Notes: generated by a model not told the origin, from the sequence alone. 57,263 bases of DNA from Alloprevotella sp. (GCA_023663135.1 JAMPIE010000015.1:1-57263); one strand, 5' to 3'. Counted from the stretch's first letter, positions 33,884 through 42,905 are shown. Program-made: numbers and translations.

Positions 33884-35020
33884 ATGAAATGTGCCTTTTC
33901 CCGTCTGCTCTTCCTCTCCATTGCCCTGCTCGCCGGCATGGCCTCCGGCTTGGCTCAGGACTGGGAAGACGACATCTACTTCGACGCCGCCAAGGCTGCC
34001 AAGAAAGAGGCCGCCAAGAAAGAGGCAAGGCGTAAAGCTACTATAGCGTCATATCCCGCTGCCGACACCTACTCTTCCGTCTCTACCTCAAACACCCGCG
34101 ACATCGACGAATATAATCGACGCGGAATCTTTGCCATCAACGACTCAGCCTCGCGTCAAGCCACCGACTCGCTCGCTGCCGGCGATGCTTTTGCCAACAC
34201 CCGACGCATTGAGCGCTTCTACAACCCCGACGTCATCGTCGAAAACCCCGACGCCTCCGTGGCCGAGTATTACTACTCCTCCCAGCCGGCCAACGTAAAC
34301 ATCTACGTCAACTCGGCTTATCCCTACTATAGCCCATTCTACGATCCCTGGTATTACAACTCATGGGGATGGGGACCCGCATGGTCATGGACCTGGGGTC
34401 CCTCCTGGAGCCTTGGCTGGGGATGGGCAGGCCCCTCTTGGAGCTGGGGCTGGGCAGGCCCCGCATGGGGCTGGGGCCCCGCATGGGGCTGGGCTCCATC
34501 ATGGGGATGGGGGCCGTCATGGAGCGGCCCCGGATATCATCCCGGCTTCCATCGTCCGCCCGTCAACCGTCCCGGTCGTCCCGGCTACAGCAACAATATG
34601 GCCGGATCCTATCGTCGCGCCACCGCTGCCTCAGGCGGCTCCTTCCGCAGCGGCTCCAACTACAATGCCGCCACATCGGGCCGTCGCCCCTCATCCTCGT
34701 CATCTGACTCCCGCTGGAACATTAATAGCGTAGGCTCGCGCCCGGCCTCGGGCTATCGCCCCGCTCAGACCACCGGCGGAAATCGCGGCCAGAGCGCCAC
34801 GAGCACCTCCGGTGCCGGTCGCCGCCCCTCCAACGCCACTCGCTCATCCGGCTCCTCAAGTCGCAATAGCAACTCTTCCAATAGCTACCGTTCCAACAGC
34901 AACTCATCCTCCCGATCCTCCTCAGGCTCCTTCCGCTCGTCAGGCGGCGGCGGGTCTTTCCGCTCCTCCGGCGGTGGCGGTGGCCGCTCTTCAGGCGGCG
35001 GCGGTGGCCGTCGACGCTAA
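33884..35020 (+). CDS. Exported Trp/Gly/Pro-rich low-complexity protein
   Basis: A 378-residue protein with a signal peptide (MKCAFSRLLFLSIALLAGMASGLAQ). An Ala/Lys-rich helix (about 32-52) is followed by a soluble segment (about 55-145), then a tract of roughly 70 residues of Trp, Gly, Pro, Ser and Ala (about 150-220) with repeated GWGPAW/GPSW units. The rest is Ser/Arg/Gly-rich, ending in GGGG-SFRSS repeats and a basic RRR terminus. I do not recognise a family with known function. Aromatic-Gly repeats can bind polysaccharide or self-assemble, but this is speculation. The first ATG (33884) is chosen over a TTG nine nt upstream. Confidence 0.8.
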   Translation: MKCAFSRLLFLSIALLAGMASGLAQDWEDDIYFDAAKAAKKEAAKKEARRKATIASYPAADTYSSVSTSNTRDIDEYNRRGIFAINDSASRQATDSLAAGDAFANTRRIERFYNPDVIVENPDASVAEYYYSSQPANVNIYVNSAYPYYSPFYDPWYYNSWGWGPAWSWTWGPSWSLGWGWAGPSWSWGWAGPAWGWGPAWGWAPSWGWGPSWSGPGYHPGFHRPPVNRPGRPGYSNNMAGSYRRATAASGGSFRSGSNYNAATSGRRPSSSSSDSRWNINSVGSRPASGYRPAQTTGGNRGQSATSTSGAGRRPSNATRSSGSSSRNSNSSNSYRSNSNSSSRSSSGSFRSSGGGGSFRSSGGGGGRSSGGGGGRRR

Positions 35021-35087
35021 TCAGCCCCTCTCTCCTTCTCCTCCTTCCCCTCCCCCCTCTCATTTCCATTAACTCAAGACATCAGAA

Positions 35088-36731
35088 ATGCGTTTCACTA
35101 TCCTTGCCACCTCACTCCTCCTTGCCTCAGGAGCCGCACTGGCCCAAAGCGCCATTGACGCATATTCACTCTCTCGCTCCGACTTCAAAGGCACCGCCCG
35201 CTTCATGTCAATGGGCGGCGCTTTTGGTGCCCTCGGCGGCGACCTCTCGACCCTCAATCAAAACCCCGCCGGCATAGGCATATATCGCTCCAACGACATA
35301 GGCATCACCCTTGACCTCGACCTCCAACACTCCTCGGCAGACACCCGCGGAATGAGCGTCAAAGACAACATGATCAAGTTTCACGTCAACAACTTTGGCT
35401 ACGTCGGCGCCATCAACACCGGCTCGGATGTGATGCCATTCCTCAACTTCGGCGCATCCTACACCCGCGCCAACTCCTTTGACCGCCGCTTCAAGGGGGA
35501 GAACCCCAACCTCCAGGCCTCCTACTCCAACTATATCGCCGGAGTCACCTCTGCCAACGGCTCTTATGCCGGCTGGAACGAAAAAGACCTCTCGGCCACC
35601 GACACATATAATCCCTACGTCGACTCATGGGCCCCCTGGATGAGCATCCTCTCTTACAATGCCTTCCTAATCAATCCCCGCCCCGGCACCGACCCCGCCC
35701 AAAACCAATACCAGGGTCTATGGAAGGGAGACACCTACGGCGACTCGCAGATGAGCGTCGAAGAAAAGGGCTACGTGGATGAATACAACATCAACTTTGG
35801 CGGAAACATCATGAACACCGTCTACTGGGGAATGGGATTTGGCATCACCGATATCTCATACACCCAAAACGCCTTCTATGATGAGCAGCTCGACAACGCC
35901 GCCATCCCCGCCAACCAAGATGTCTCTTCCATTGTCAACGGCAACGCCTACTATGGCCTCGACTCCTGGAAGCATATCACCGGCACCGGCTTCAACTTCA
36001 AGATAGGATTTATCTTCAAGCCCATCAACGAGCTCCGCCTCGGCCTGGCCGTCCACACCCCCACTTATTACAACCTGACACAGCAGTCATGGTCGCAGGT
36101 CAACTACAGCTTCGCCTCCGACGTCCAGGGCTATACCGAGACCAACGACGGATGGAACTATCAGATTGACTGGAAGCTGCGCACCCCCTGGCGCCTCATC
36201 GCCTCGGCCGCCGGAGTCATCGGCTCGCAGGCCATCATCTCGTTTGACTACGAGTATCGCCCCTACCAAAACATGGCCATCCGCAACGCCGACAACGACC
36301 CCTTCCAGTATGCCGGCGACGGCTCCGACTATCTCAAAGGCGACATTGAAGATTATTACCAGAGCTCCAACATCTTCCGCCTCGGCCTCGAATATCGCCT
36401 ATCTCCCTCATGGAGCCTCCGCGCCGGCGTTAACCACGAGACTTCCCCCTCCACCTCCTATGCCCGCTCGGCCGATGCCGACATCTACACCGAGGGCCCC
36501 GAGGATTGCGGAACTATGCCCTCCTATACCTTCGACAAAGAGACCACCTATGTCACCTGTGGCATTGGCTACCGCTACAAGGGCTTCTACCTCGACGGTG
36601 CCTACATCTACAAAAACCAGAAGGCACAATATCGCCCCTTCACCCCCAACAACTTCACTGCCATCCCCGATGCCACCGACCTCACTCTCGCCTCGTCGCA
36701 GATTGTAGTCTCACTCGGCTTCCGATTCTAA
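35088..36731 (+). CDS. FadL/OmpP1/TodX-like outer-membrane transport protein
   Basis: A 547-residue outer-membrane barrel with a signal peptide (MRFTILATSLLLASGAALAQ). The N-terminal hatch segment is FKGTARFMSMGGAFGALGGDLSTLNQNPAGIGIYRSN; its GGA-x-GAxGGD...NPAG pattern is typical of the FadL-like family in Bacteroidota. Many amphipathic strands follow, and the C-terminus is aromatic (SLGFRF). Family members move hydrophobic compounds through the outer membrane; the substrate here is unknown. It is 67 nt after the W/G-rich gene and probably co-transcribed; a hairpin terminator follows. Confidence 0.88.
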   Translation: MRFTILATSLLLASGAALAQSAIDAYSLSRSDFKGTARFMSMGGAFGALGGDLSTLNQNPAGIGIYRSNDIGITLDLDLQHSSADTRGMSVKDNMIKFHVNNFGYVGAINTGSDVMPFLNFGASYTRANSFDRRFKGENPNLQASYSNYIAGVTSANGSYAGWNEKDLSATDTYNPYVDSWAPWMSILSYNAFLINPRPGTDPAQNQYQGLWKGDTYGDSQMSVEEKGYVDEYNINFGGNIMNTVYWGMGFGITDISYTQNAFYDEQLDNAAIPANQDVSSIVNGNAYYGLDSWKHITGTGFNFKIGFIFKPINELRLGLAVHTPTYYNLTQQSWSQVNYSFASDVQGYTETNDGWNYQIDWKLRTPWRLIASAAGVIGSQAIISFDYEYRPYQNMAIRNADNDPFQYAGDGSDYLKGDIEDYYQSSNIFRLGLEYRLSPSWSLRAGVNHETSPSTSYARSADADIYTEGPEDCGTMPSYTFDKETTYVTCGIGYRYKGFYLDGAYIYKNQKAQYRPFTPNNFTAIPDATDLTLASSQIVVSLGFRF

Positions 36732-36756
36732 ATACTGTTTTTATCATTTTCATACC

Positions 36757-36789
36757 GAGGGCCGTTCCTGTTGGTCAGGCGCGGCCCTC
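36757..36789 (+). terminator. Terminator-like hairpin after the FadL-like gene
   Basis: GAGGGCCG (36757-36764) pairs perfectly with CGGCCCTC (36782-36789) around a 17-nt loop, followed by a pyrimidine-rich stretch with TTTTT about 15 nt further on. It may also delimit the convergent ABC-F gene. Confidence 0.5.
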
Positions 36790-36813
36790 ATTCTCTTTCT
36801 GCCTTTTTGCTCG

Positions 36814-38808
36814 TCACTGGAGCGAGTCGAGCTCGGCCTGCGCCAGCTCCCAGACACTCATGGCATTGTCGAGCTGCTTGCGTGTCTTCTCGTGACCGGC
36901 CATAATCTCATCGGAATACTCGCCCGAGGCCATGCGCGCCTCTATGGCAGCCACCTCAGCTTCGAGCCGAGCAATCTCTGCCTCGGCCTCCTCCACCTTC
37001 TTGCGTGCACGCCGGGCCATCTTTTCCCGCTCGCGCTGCTCGGCATAGGTGGCCGGGCCCTTGGCCGGGGCCGGGGCGGCTGACTCGGGAGCGGCAACCG
37101 GAGCCTTAACGGCTCCGTGGCGCAGACTCCCGGCGCCGGCTGCCATGGTGGTCACATCCTTGCCGGCTGCGGGGCGTGTCACTCCGAGCAGGTCGAGGCT
37201 CTCAAGCTTTTTCTTCTCAAGAAACTCATAGATGCCGCCGAGACACTCGCGGACGCTTCCACCCCCAAATTCATAGACCTTCTCAACGAGGCCATCGAGG
37301 AAGTCTCGGTCATGGCTCACGAGTATCACTGTCCCGTCAAAGTCGCGAATAGCCTGCTTGAGCACCTCCTTTGACGGTATATCGAGATGGTTGGTGGGCT
37401 CGTCGAGGATGAGCAGGTTGACCGGCTCAAGAAGCAGCCTTATCATGGCCAAGCGGGTCTTCTCTCCCCCCGACAACACTTTCACTTTCTTATCAGATGC
37501 CTCGCCGCCAAACATAAAGGCGCCGAGAATGTCGCGTATCTTAGTGCGGATATCCCCCGTGGCCACTCGGTCAATAGTGTCAAAGACCGTGAGCTCGCCA
37601 TCGAGGAGCTGCGCCTGGTTTTGTGCAAAATACCCTATCTTTACGTTATGGCCTATCTTGAGTGTCCCGGTATATGGCACCTGACCCATTATACACTTCA
37701 CGAGGGTCGACTTGCCCTCGCCGTTTTTCCCCACAAAAGCCACCTTCTCGCCCCGTCGGATGGTAAACTCGGCATGGTCAAACACCTGATGAGGGCCATA
37801 GGCCTTCCCTACGTTCTCCAATATCAGCGGATAATCGCCTGAGCGAGGCGCCGGGGGAAATCGCAGGTTGAGATGGGTGGTGTCAACCTCGTCTACCTCT
37901 ATGCGCTCTATCTTGGCCAGCTGCTTGATGCGGCTCTGCACCTGCACGCTCTTTGTGGCCTTATAACGGAAGCGCTCTATAAAGTCTTCGGTGTCCTGTA
38001 TCTGCTTCTGTTGGTTGGCATAAGCCCTGCGCTGCTGCTCCAGTCGCTCCTCCCTCAGGGTGAGATAGTGGGAATAGTTCACCGAATAGTCATATATCTT
38101 CCCCAGCGAGATTTCAATGGTGCGATTGGTCACATTATCGATGAAGGCGCGGTCGTGTGACACTAAGACCACTGCCTTGGCCTTGGAGATAAGAAACTGC
38201 TCCAGCCACTGTATCGACTCTATGTCAAGATGATTAGTGGGCTCGTCAAGCAGCAATAGGTCGGGATGGGAGAGGAGTATCTTGGCCAGCTCGATGCGCA
38301 TGCGCCATCCCCCCGAAAACTCTGAGGTGGGACGATCAAAGTCGTCGCGCGAGAAGCCCAGGCCGAGGAGCGTCTTCTCCGTCTCGGCTCTGGTGTTGGA
38401 GCCCTGCTCCATGGCCAGGCGGTCGGTAAGCGATGTCATCGCTTCGATGAGCTCTTGATAAGAGGGGGAGTCATAGTCGGTGCGCGAAGCGAGCTCTTCG
38501 TTGAGCGCGTCGAGGTGTCGCTCCATCTCGTCGATGTGGGCAAAGGCCTTTGAGGCCTCCTCAATGGCCGTGGTGTCATCGGCCAGCACCATCTGCTGCG
38601 GCAGGTAGCCTATGGTCATATCGCGTGCCACCGACACCGACCCGGAAGTGGGATGCTGGAGCCCGGCTATAATTTTGAGCATAGTCGACTTCCCGGCGCC
38701 GTTTTTCCCCACGAGAGCTATCTTGTCGCGGCGGTTTATAACATAATTTACGTTGTCAAAAAGCGCCTTTGCGCTAAACTCTACTGATAGATTGTTAATA
38801 GATACCAT
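36814..38808 (-). CDS. ABC-F family ATPase (ribosome-associated)
   Basis: A 664-residue protein of two fused ABC domains without membrane segments. Walker A motifs are GKNGAGKST (about residue 35) and GKNGEGKST; signatures are SEFSGGWRMRIELA and LSGGEKTRLAMI; Walker B motifs are LLLLDEPTNHLD and LLILDEPTNHLD. The interdomain linker (about 235-320) is charged and carries the P-site-tRNA-interaction pattern. The C-terminal 120 residues form an Ala/Lys/Glu coiled coil as in Uup/YheS-like proteins. ABC-F proteins bind the ribosomal E-site and relieve stalling. It is the last gene of the dCMP deaminase-S41-cyclo-ligase-ABC-F operon, 9 nt after its neighbour. Confidence 0.95.
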   Translation of the reverse strand: MVSINNLSVEFSAKALFDNVNYVINRRDKIALVGKNGAGKSTMLKIIAGLQHPTSGSVSVARDMTIGYLPQQMVLADDTTAIEEASKAFAHIDEMERHLDALNEELASRTDYDSPSYQELIEAMTSLTDRLAMEQGSNTRAETEKTLLGLGFSRDDFDRPTSEFSGGWRMRIELAKILLSHPDLLLLDEPTNHLDIESIQWLEQFLISKAKAVVLVSHDRAFIDNVTNRTIEISLGKIYDYSVNYSHYLTLREERLEQQRRAYANQQKQIQDTEDFIERFRYKATKSVQVQSRIKQLAKIERIEVDEVDTTHLNLRFPPAPRSGDYPLILENVGKAYGPHQVFDHAEFTIRRGEKVAFVGKNGEGKSTLVKCIMGQVPYTGTLKIGHNVKIGYFAQNQAQLLDGELTVFDTIDRVATGDIRTKIRDILGAFMFGGEASDKKVKVLSGGEKTRLAMIRLLLEPVNLLILDEPTNHLDIPSKEVLKQAIRDFDGTVILVSHDRDFLDGLVEKVYEFGGGSVRECLGGIYEFLEKKKLESLDLLGVTRPAAGKDVTTMAAGAGSLRHGAVKAPVAAPESAAPAPAKGPATYAEQREREKMARRARKKVEEAEAEIARLEAEVAAIEARMASGEYSDEIMAGHEKTRKQLDNAMSVWELAQAELDSLQ

Positions 38809-38817
38809 TGGTGAGTC

Positions 38818-39393
38818 TCATTGCCTGTTCCCCTCTCGCGAGTGTCTCACCGTCACGGTATGATGTTCGGTGATCAATATGTCGAGAGGGATGTCAAAGT
38901 CGTCGGGCTCTATGTCGCCGTCGTCGCGGAGCTGGAAGTCATACCCCACCCCCACTTTCAGCGCGCGTGTCCCGGCCAGCAGTCGGTCATAATATCCCTT
39001 GCCGCGCCCCACTCGATTACCTCGGCGGTCAAAGGCCACCGCCGGCACCACAATGAGCTCTATGTCATCAACGTCGGTGGTGTCCATCCCTCCGGGCTCC
39101 TCTATGTGGAAGGAGCCTAAGCGCAGTCTCGAGCGGTCGTAAGGCAAGATGTCGAGGTTCACGCCGTTGACCCTCGGCAAGAAAAACCTCTTCCGGCTCT
39201 CCCAACGGTCGATAAACTCGCGGGTAGAGAGCTCGTCGGGAAGGGAATGATACATGAGGATGCGCTCGGCCATCATAAAGGCGGCCAGCCCCTCAAGGCG
39301 TGAGAAGACGCCGGCGGCGGCGCGGCGGCGGTCGACGTCGCCAAGGAGTGCCTTGGCGGCGCGCACTTGTGAGCGGATGAGGTCTTTGTTCAT
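38818..39393 (-). CDS. 5-formyltetrahydrofolate cyclo-ligase
   Basis: A 191-residue enzyme that converts 5-formyl-THF to 5,10-methenyl-THF with ATP. It has the N-terminal basic helix (KDLIRSQVRAAKALL), YHSLPDELSTREFIDRW, the catalytic loop GNRVGRGKGYYDRLLAG, and a terminal strand with DIPLDILIT. Length is normal. It is 2 nt after the S41 protease gene. A folate-linked enzyme (folD) is encoded elsewhere in the window at 51719. Confidence 0.95.
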   Translation of the reverse strand: MNKDLIRSQVRAAKALLGDVDRRRAAAGVFSRLEGLAAFMMAERILMYHSLPDELSTREFIDRWESRKRFFLPRVNGVNLDILPYDRSRLRLGSFHIEEPGGMDTTDVDDIELIVVPAVAFDRRGNRVGRGKGYYDRLLAGTRALKVGVGYDFQLRDDGDIEPDDFDIPLDILITEHHTVTVRHSREGNRQ

Positions 39394-39395
39394 TG

Positions 39396-41030
39396 TCAGC
39401 GTGAGGGTGTGATGGGTGCCCGCGCATGTCCGGCCTGAAGCTCTTTCAGGGCACGGCCCACCGACGGGTCGCTCATGTTTATGGCCTCATAGTAGCCGTT
39501 GAGTCCAATGATGTCGCGGGCTATGAGGGCCTTCAGCTGTCTAACAATGAAGTCGCGTGAAATGTTTATGTAATACCATTGCGGGGCCACTCCTCCTTCT
39601 CGCCGGGCATAGTCGACAAAGGCGGTCAGCAAATCTTGGTCTGAGGGAAGCCGCTCAAGCAGCTGCTCGGTCAAGGCCACGTCTGATAGCCTCTCGCGCA
39701 TGGCATCGGAGTATGTGAAGGCAAATTTTTGCATCAATCCGCCGTTGACCACGTTGAAGTAATAGCGCGAGTAGCCGCTGGTGTCTACCGGCACAAAGAT
39801 GTCGGGCATGATGCCCCCGCCTCCATACACTTCGCGTCCCGTAGTGGTGAGGAAGGTCACCGATTTGTCAAGGTGGATGGAGTCGGCCGAGAGGGTCTCC
39901 CCATGGTTCATGCGCTCATAGAGATCCATCTCATAAGTCTGTGCGTCGCCGCGCTTGTAGCTCTTCTGGATGCAGCGACCCGACGGGGTATAATAGCGGG
40001 CCGTGGTGATGCGCAGCGCTGAGCTGTCGGGCAGCGGCAGTTGTCGCTGGACAAGCCCCTTGCCAAAGGAGCGCCGACCGATTACCAGACCGCGGTCATT
40101 GTCTTGTATCGCTCCGGCAAACACCTCCGAGGAACTGGCCGAATACTCGTCGAGCAACACCACCAACTCGGCATCCTGGAACGACCCATGGCCATTTGCA
40201 TAGACACGGTCGTTAAACTCTTCGTCGCGTCCCTGCATGCTCACTATCCCCGCGCCGGCCGGCAAAAACTCGTTGGCCATCATATTGGCCACCTCAAGGA
40301 AGCCCCCTGAGTTGCCTCTGAGATCGATGATGAAGCGGCGTGCACCGGCATTTGACAGCAGCTGGAGGGCCGTGAAAAATTCGTCATATGTGGTCCGGCC
40401 AAACTTGTTGACGCGGATAAAGCCGGTGCCCGGAGCTATGATATACTGGGCATCGATGGAGGTGACGGGGATGTCATCGCGAGTCACCGTAAACGGCAAG
40501 AGCTTGCCGGGAGCCGAGGCTCGCTTCACGCCTAAGGTCACCGTTGACCCCTTGACGCCGCGCAGTGTCTTCAACACCTGGTTCTGCTCCCACCCTACGG
40601 CTACGGAGTCGTCGATGGTGACAATGCGGTCGCCCGCCATCAGGCCCACTCTCTCAGCCGGACCGCCCGAGACTATCTCGTTGATAGTGATGGTATCTGA
40701 GAGCATAGTGAATGCCACTCCGATACCGGAGAATGAGCCCTCGAGCTCGTCGTTGACCGTCTGGAGGTCGGCCGCAGGGATATACACCGAGTGGGGGTCG
40801 AGCTTGGCTATGATGTCGGGCATGGCCTCCTCAAGGAGCGAGTCTGTGTCTATCTCATCTACATACACCGCCTTGATGATGTCCATCATGGAGGCTATCT
40901 TGCTCTGCGAGGCCGAGCCATCGGCTCCAGCATTGCGGGGGAGCTTAAGGCCAAGCCAAAGACCGGCGGCGAGTGACACAGCTATGGCGATCGGCATCCA
41001 TGTCGAGGCCTTGCGGAAGTTGGGTTGCAT
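39396..41030 (-). CDS. S41-family C-terminal processing protease
   Basis: A 544-residue serine protease with an N-terminal signal/anchor helix (about residues 10-30). It has a PDZ domain (about 80-180: SGIGVAFTMLSDTITINEIVSGGPAERVGLMAGDRIV) and the S41 catalytic domain with RGNSGGFLEVA, the nucleophile Ser in EYSASSSEVFAGA and the Lys in GRRSFGKGLVQ. The C-terminal extension (about 390-530) is typical of Bacteroidota periplasmic tail-specific proteases. It is likely periplasmic, with a role in envelope protein turnover. It lies 61 nt after the dCMP deaminase gene. Confidence 0.94.
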   Translation of the reverse strand: MQPNFRKASTWMPIAIAVSLAAGLWLGLKLPRNAGADGSASQSKIASMMDIIKAVYVDEIDTDSLLEEAMPDIIAKLDPHSVYIPAADLQTVNDELEGSFSGIGVAFTMLSDTITINEIVSGGPAERVGLMAGDRIVTIDDSVAVGWEQNQVLKTLRGVKGSTVTLGVKRASAPGKLLPFTVTRDDIPVTSIDAQYIIAPGTGFIRVNKFGRTTYDEFFTALQLLSNAGARRFIIDLRGNSGGFLEVANMMANEFLPAGAGIVSMQGRDEEFNDRVYANGHGSFQDAELVVLLDEYSASSSEVFAGAIQDNDRGLVIGRRSFGKGLVQRQLPLPDSSALRITTARYYTPSGRCIQKSYKRGDAQTYEMDLYERMNHGETLSADSIHLDKSVTFLTTTGREVYGGGGIMPDIFVPVDTSGYSRYYFNVVNGGLMQKFAFTYSDAMRERLSDVALTEQLLERLPSDQDLLTAFVDYARREGGVAPQWYYINISRDFIVRQLKALIARDIIGLNGYYEAINMSDPSVGRALKELQAGHARAPITPSR

Positions 41031-41091
41031 TATATGTTGTTATGTAAAAGCAATATTTTTGTCCTATCGGAGAGTAAGTAAGCCCTTTCGC

Positions 41092-41520
41092 TCAGTCGAT
41101 GTCGGGGATATGGCAGGTCTCCACGCCGGCTCGGTTGAGCAGCTCAACTCCGTCGGCCATGCGATATAGCTCGTTAAACACCACCCTTCTGATGCCGCTC
41201 TGAATGATGAGCTTGGCACATTCAAGACAGGGCGATGCCGTGACATAAAGAGTGGCTCCCATCGATGAATTGTTGCTGGCTGCCACTTTAGTGATGGCAT
41301 TAGCCTCTGCATGAAGAACATAGGGCTTAGTTGCGCCTGTAGCCTCATCTTCACACACATTCTCAAAGCCGGCCGGAGTGCCGTTAAAGCCGTCGGAGAT
41401 TATCATGCGGTCTTTAACTATCAAAGCTCCCACCTGCCGGCGGCGGCAGTATGAGTTCTCTGCCCATATGCGGGCCATGCGCAGATAACGACGATCGAGC
41501 GTCTCAAGCTTATTGTCCAT
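41092..41520 (-). CDS. dCMP deaminase-family protein (ComEB-like)
   Basis: A 142-residue zinc-dependent deoxycytidylate deaminase that forms dUMP for dTTP synthesis. The zinc and catalytic motifs are intact: HAEANAI (His and Glu) and PCLECAKL (two Cys). The opening KLETLDRRYLRMARIWAENSYCRRRQVGALIVKD is typical. The gene starts an operon on the minus strand and its -7 box ends 8 nt before the ATG, so a leaderless or nearly leaderless mRNA is expected. Confidence 0.95.
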   Translation of the reverse strand: MDNKLETLDRRYLRMARIWAENSYCRRRQVGALIVKDRMIISDGFNGTPAGFENVCEDEATGATKPYVLHAEANAITKVAASNNSSMGATLYVTASPCLECAKLIIQSGIRRVVFNELYRMADGVELLNRAGVETCHIPDID

Positions 41521-41528
41521 ATCAGTTG

Positions 41529-41536
41529 CAAAGATA
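41529..41536 (-). promoter_or_regulatory. -7 box of the dCMP deaminase operon (near start codon)
   Basis: TATCTTTG on the minus strand matches TAnnTTTG; only 8 nt separate it from the ATG at 41520. Confidence 0.7.
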
Positions 41537-41577
41537 TGTATTTTTTACGACTTTGACACATTTAGTGATAATTTGGT

Positions 41578-41585
41578 TAATTTTG
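41578..41585 (+). promoter_or_regulatory. -7 box of the ZnuC-like gene (near start codon)
   Basis: TAATTTTG matches TAnnTTTG; 8 nt separate it from the ATG at 41594. TTTG occurs 22 nt upstream. Confidence 0.65.
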
Positions 41586-41593
41586 CACTGAAT

Positions 41594-42310
41594 ATGACCA
41601 TCCCCTCCCACTTCTTCCACCCCTCCCCGGCTATACGCCTTGAGGCCATCAGCGTAAGCTACGACCGTCGCCCTCCGGTGCTCGACAATGTGTCGATCGA
41701 CATCAACCGGGGCGACTTCATGGCCATCACCGGGCCAAACGGCGGCGGCAAGACCACCCTCCTCCGCATAATCCTCAAGCTCCTTAAGCCCAATCGCGGG
41801 CGTGTCGCCTACCTCGGCCCCGACGGCCAGCCAGCTCCTAAGCTATCAATCGGCTATCTCCCTCAGAAGAGTGCCGTCGACTCACGCTTTCCCATCTCGG
41901 TGGCCGACGTGGTCCGTCTCGGCCTCATGGGCCCGCGGCGCGTGGATAATCCCGACCGGCGCGTGTCCGAGATGCTCAGTCTTGTGGAACTCTCTGCCAA
42001 GGCCTCGGCTCCGATATGCGAGGTGTCGGGCGGTCAGCTCCAAAGGGCTCTCCTGGCCCGAGCCCTCGCTTCATGCCCCGACGTGCTGGTTCTCGATGAG
42101 CCTCTGAGCTATCTTGACAAGCATTTTGAACAGAAGCTCTATGATATATTGAGGCTCACCATGGAGCAACGACCTCAGACAGCCATCCTCCTGGTGAGCC
42201 ACGAGATGAGCGAGATTGCGGCCATGGCCACCCGTCACATCATTGTTGACCATAAAGTGACGGTGTGCCACTCAGCCTCACACCTCGTCCATTACGATTG
42301 CGAGACTTAG
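41594..42310 (+). CDS. ZnuC-like metal-type ABC transporter ATPase, orphan
   Basis: A 238-residue ABC ATPase. It has Walker A (GPNGGGKTTLLR, about residue 48), the Q-loop in GYLPQKSAVDSRFPISVADVV (the QxxxxDxxFP pattern of Mn/Zn importers), the signature EVSGGQLQRALLARAL, Walker B (VLVLDEPLSYLD) and the H-loop (LLVSHEMSE). No cognate membrane or solute-binding gene is adjacent, so partners must lie elsewhere. An earlier in-frame start would overlap the divergent promoters and is rejected. It ends 19 nt before the convergent DUF4293 gene. Confidence 0.88.
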   Translation: MTIPSHFFHPSPAIRLEAISVSYDRRPPVLDNVSIDINRGDFMAITGPNGGGKTTLLRIILKLLKPNRGRVAYLGPDGQPAPKLSIGYLPQKSAVDSRFPISVADVVRLGLMGPRRVDNPDRRVSEMLSLVELSAKASAPICEVSGGQLQRALLARALASCPDVLVLDEPLSYLDKHFEQKLYDILRLTMEQRPQTAILLVSHEMSEIAAMATRHIIVDHKVTVCHSASHLVHYDCET

Positions 42311-42329
42311 CAAGCGACAGAATGACACC

Positions 42330-42782
42330 TTAGCGCAGGCGGTCATATGACCGCAGCAGACGCTGGTCGCGCGAGATACCTCGATAGGCGGAAATGTCAA
42401 GCACTATGGCGCAGAGGAGAAACACTCCGCCCGCGCCCCACACTGCTGTATCGGTGGCTGTCGGATCGGTCGAATAATAGTCGCTCACCAACACATACAC
42501 CACCATAACAGCCTCTGCCAATGACACTAAAGCTGACAGGGCGACAAACAGCTTCTGTGTCGGGGCTGCCTTGTAGAGGAATATGGCGAGGAGCGAGAAG
42601 AAGATGGCAACACTCGTGGGGATGATAAACCCTAAGCCCGACAGGCCAGTGAGCGGCGCAAGAGCCTGGGCGGCAGTGGCACCGTCTACTACCTTTATAT
42701 ACCCAAAGGGGATGAAGAAAAAAAGAGCCATCATGATGGCCGACAAGAGGAGATAAAGTGTCTGGACGCGTTGGATTACCAT
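42330..42782 (-). CDS. DUF4293 family membrane protein
   Basis: A 150-residue protein with four transmembrane helices (about 7-25, 45-68, 76-100, 108-130). It begins MVIQRVQTLYLLLSAIMMALFFFIPFG, the recognised start of the Bacteroidota-specific DUF4293 family. The function is unknown. It is a single gene with a -7 box 56 nt upstream of its ATG, convergent with the ZnuC-like gene. Confidence 0.9.
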   Translation of the reverse strand: MVIQRVQTLYLLLSAIMMALFFFIPFGYIKVVDGATAAQALAPLTGLSGLGFIIPTSVAIFFSLLAIFLYKAAPTQKLFVALSALVSLAEAVMVVYVLVSDYYSTDPTATDTAVWGAGGVFLLCAIVLDISAYRGISRDQRLLRSYDRLR

Positions 42783-42838
42783 TTTGATTATGAGGGGAAT
42801 AATTGTTAATGTGACTATAGGGGCCGCTCCGGCCTCCG

Positions 42839-42846
42839 CAAAGTTA
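42839..42846 (-). promoter_or_regulatory. -7 box of the DUF4293 gene
   Basis: TAACTTTG on the minus strand matches TAnnTTTG and gives a leader of about 50 nt. No -33 element at proper spacing is evident. Confidence 0.55.
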
Positions 42847-42892
42847 CAACAAAAGTGGGGCGCTTTTTGCTCATTGGCCCCAAAATAATCCT

Positions 42893-42900
42893 TATCTTTG
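42893..42900 (+). promoter_or_regulatory. -7 box of surE (near start codon)
   Basis: TATCTTTG matches TAnnTTTG and ends 5 nt before the ATG at 42906, predicting a leaderless surE mRNA. TTTG occurs 23 nt upstream. Confidence 0.7.
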
Positions 42901-42905
42901 CCTTT

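Noticed and set aside
40237..41169. 310-codon open frame on the plus strand
   Set aside because: Antisense to the S41 protease gene; the composition is that of a shadow frame.
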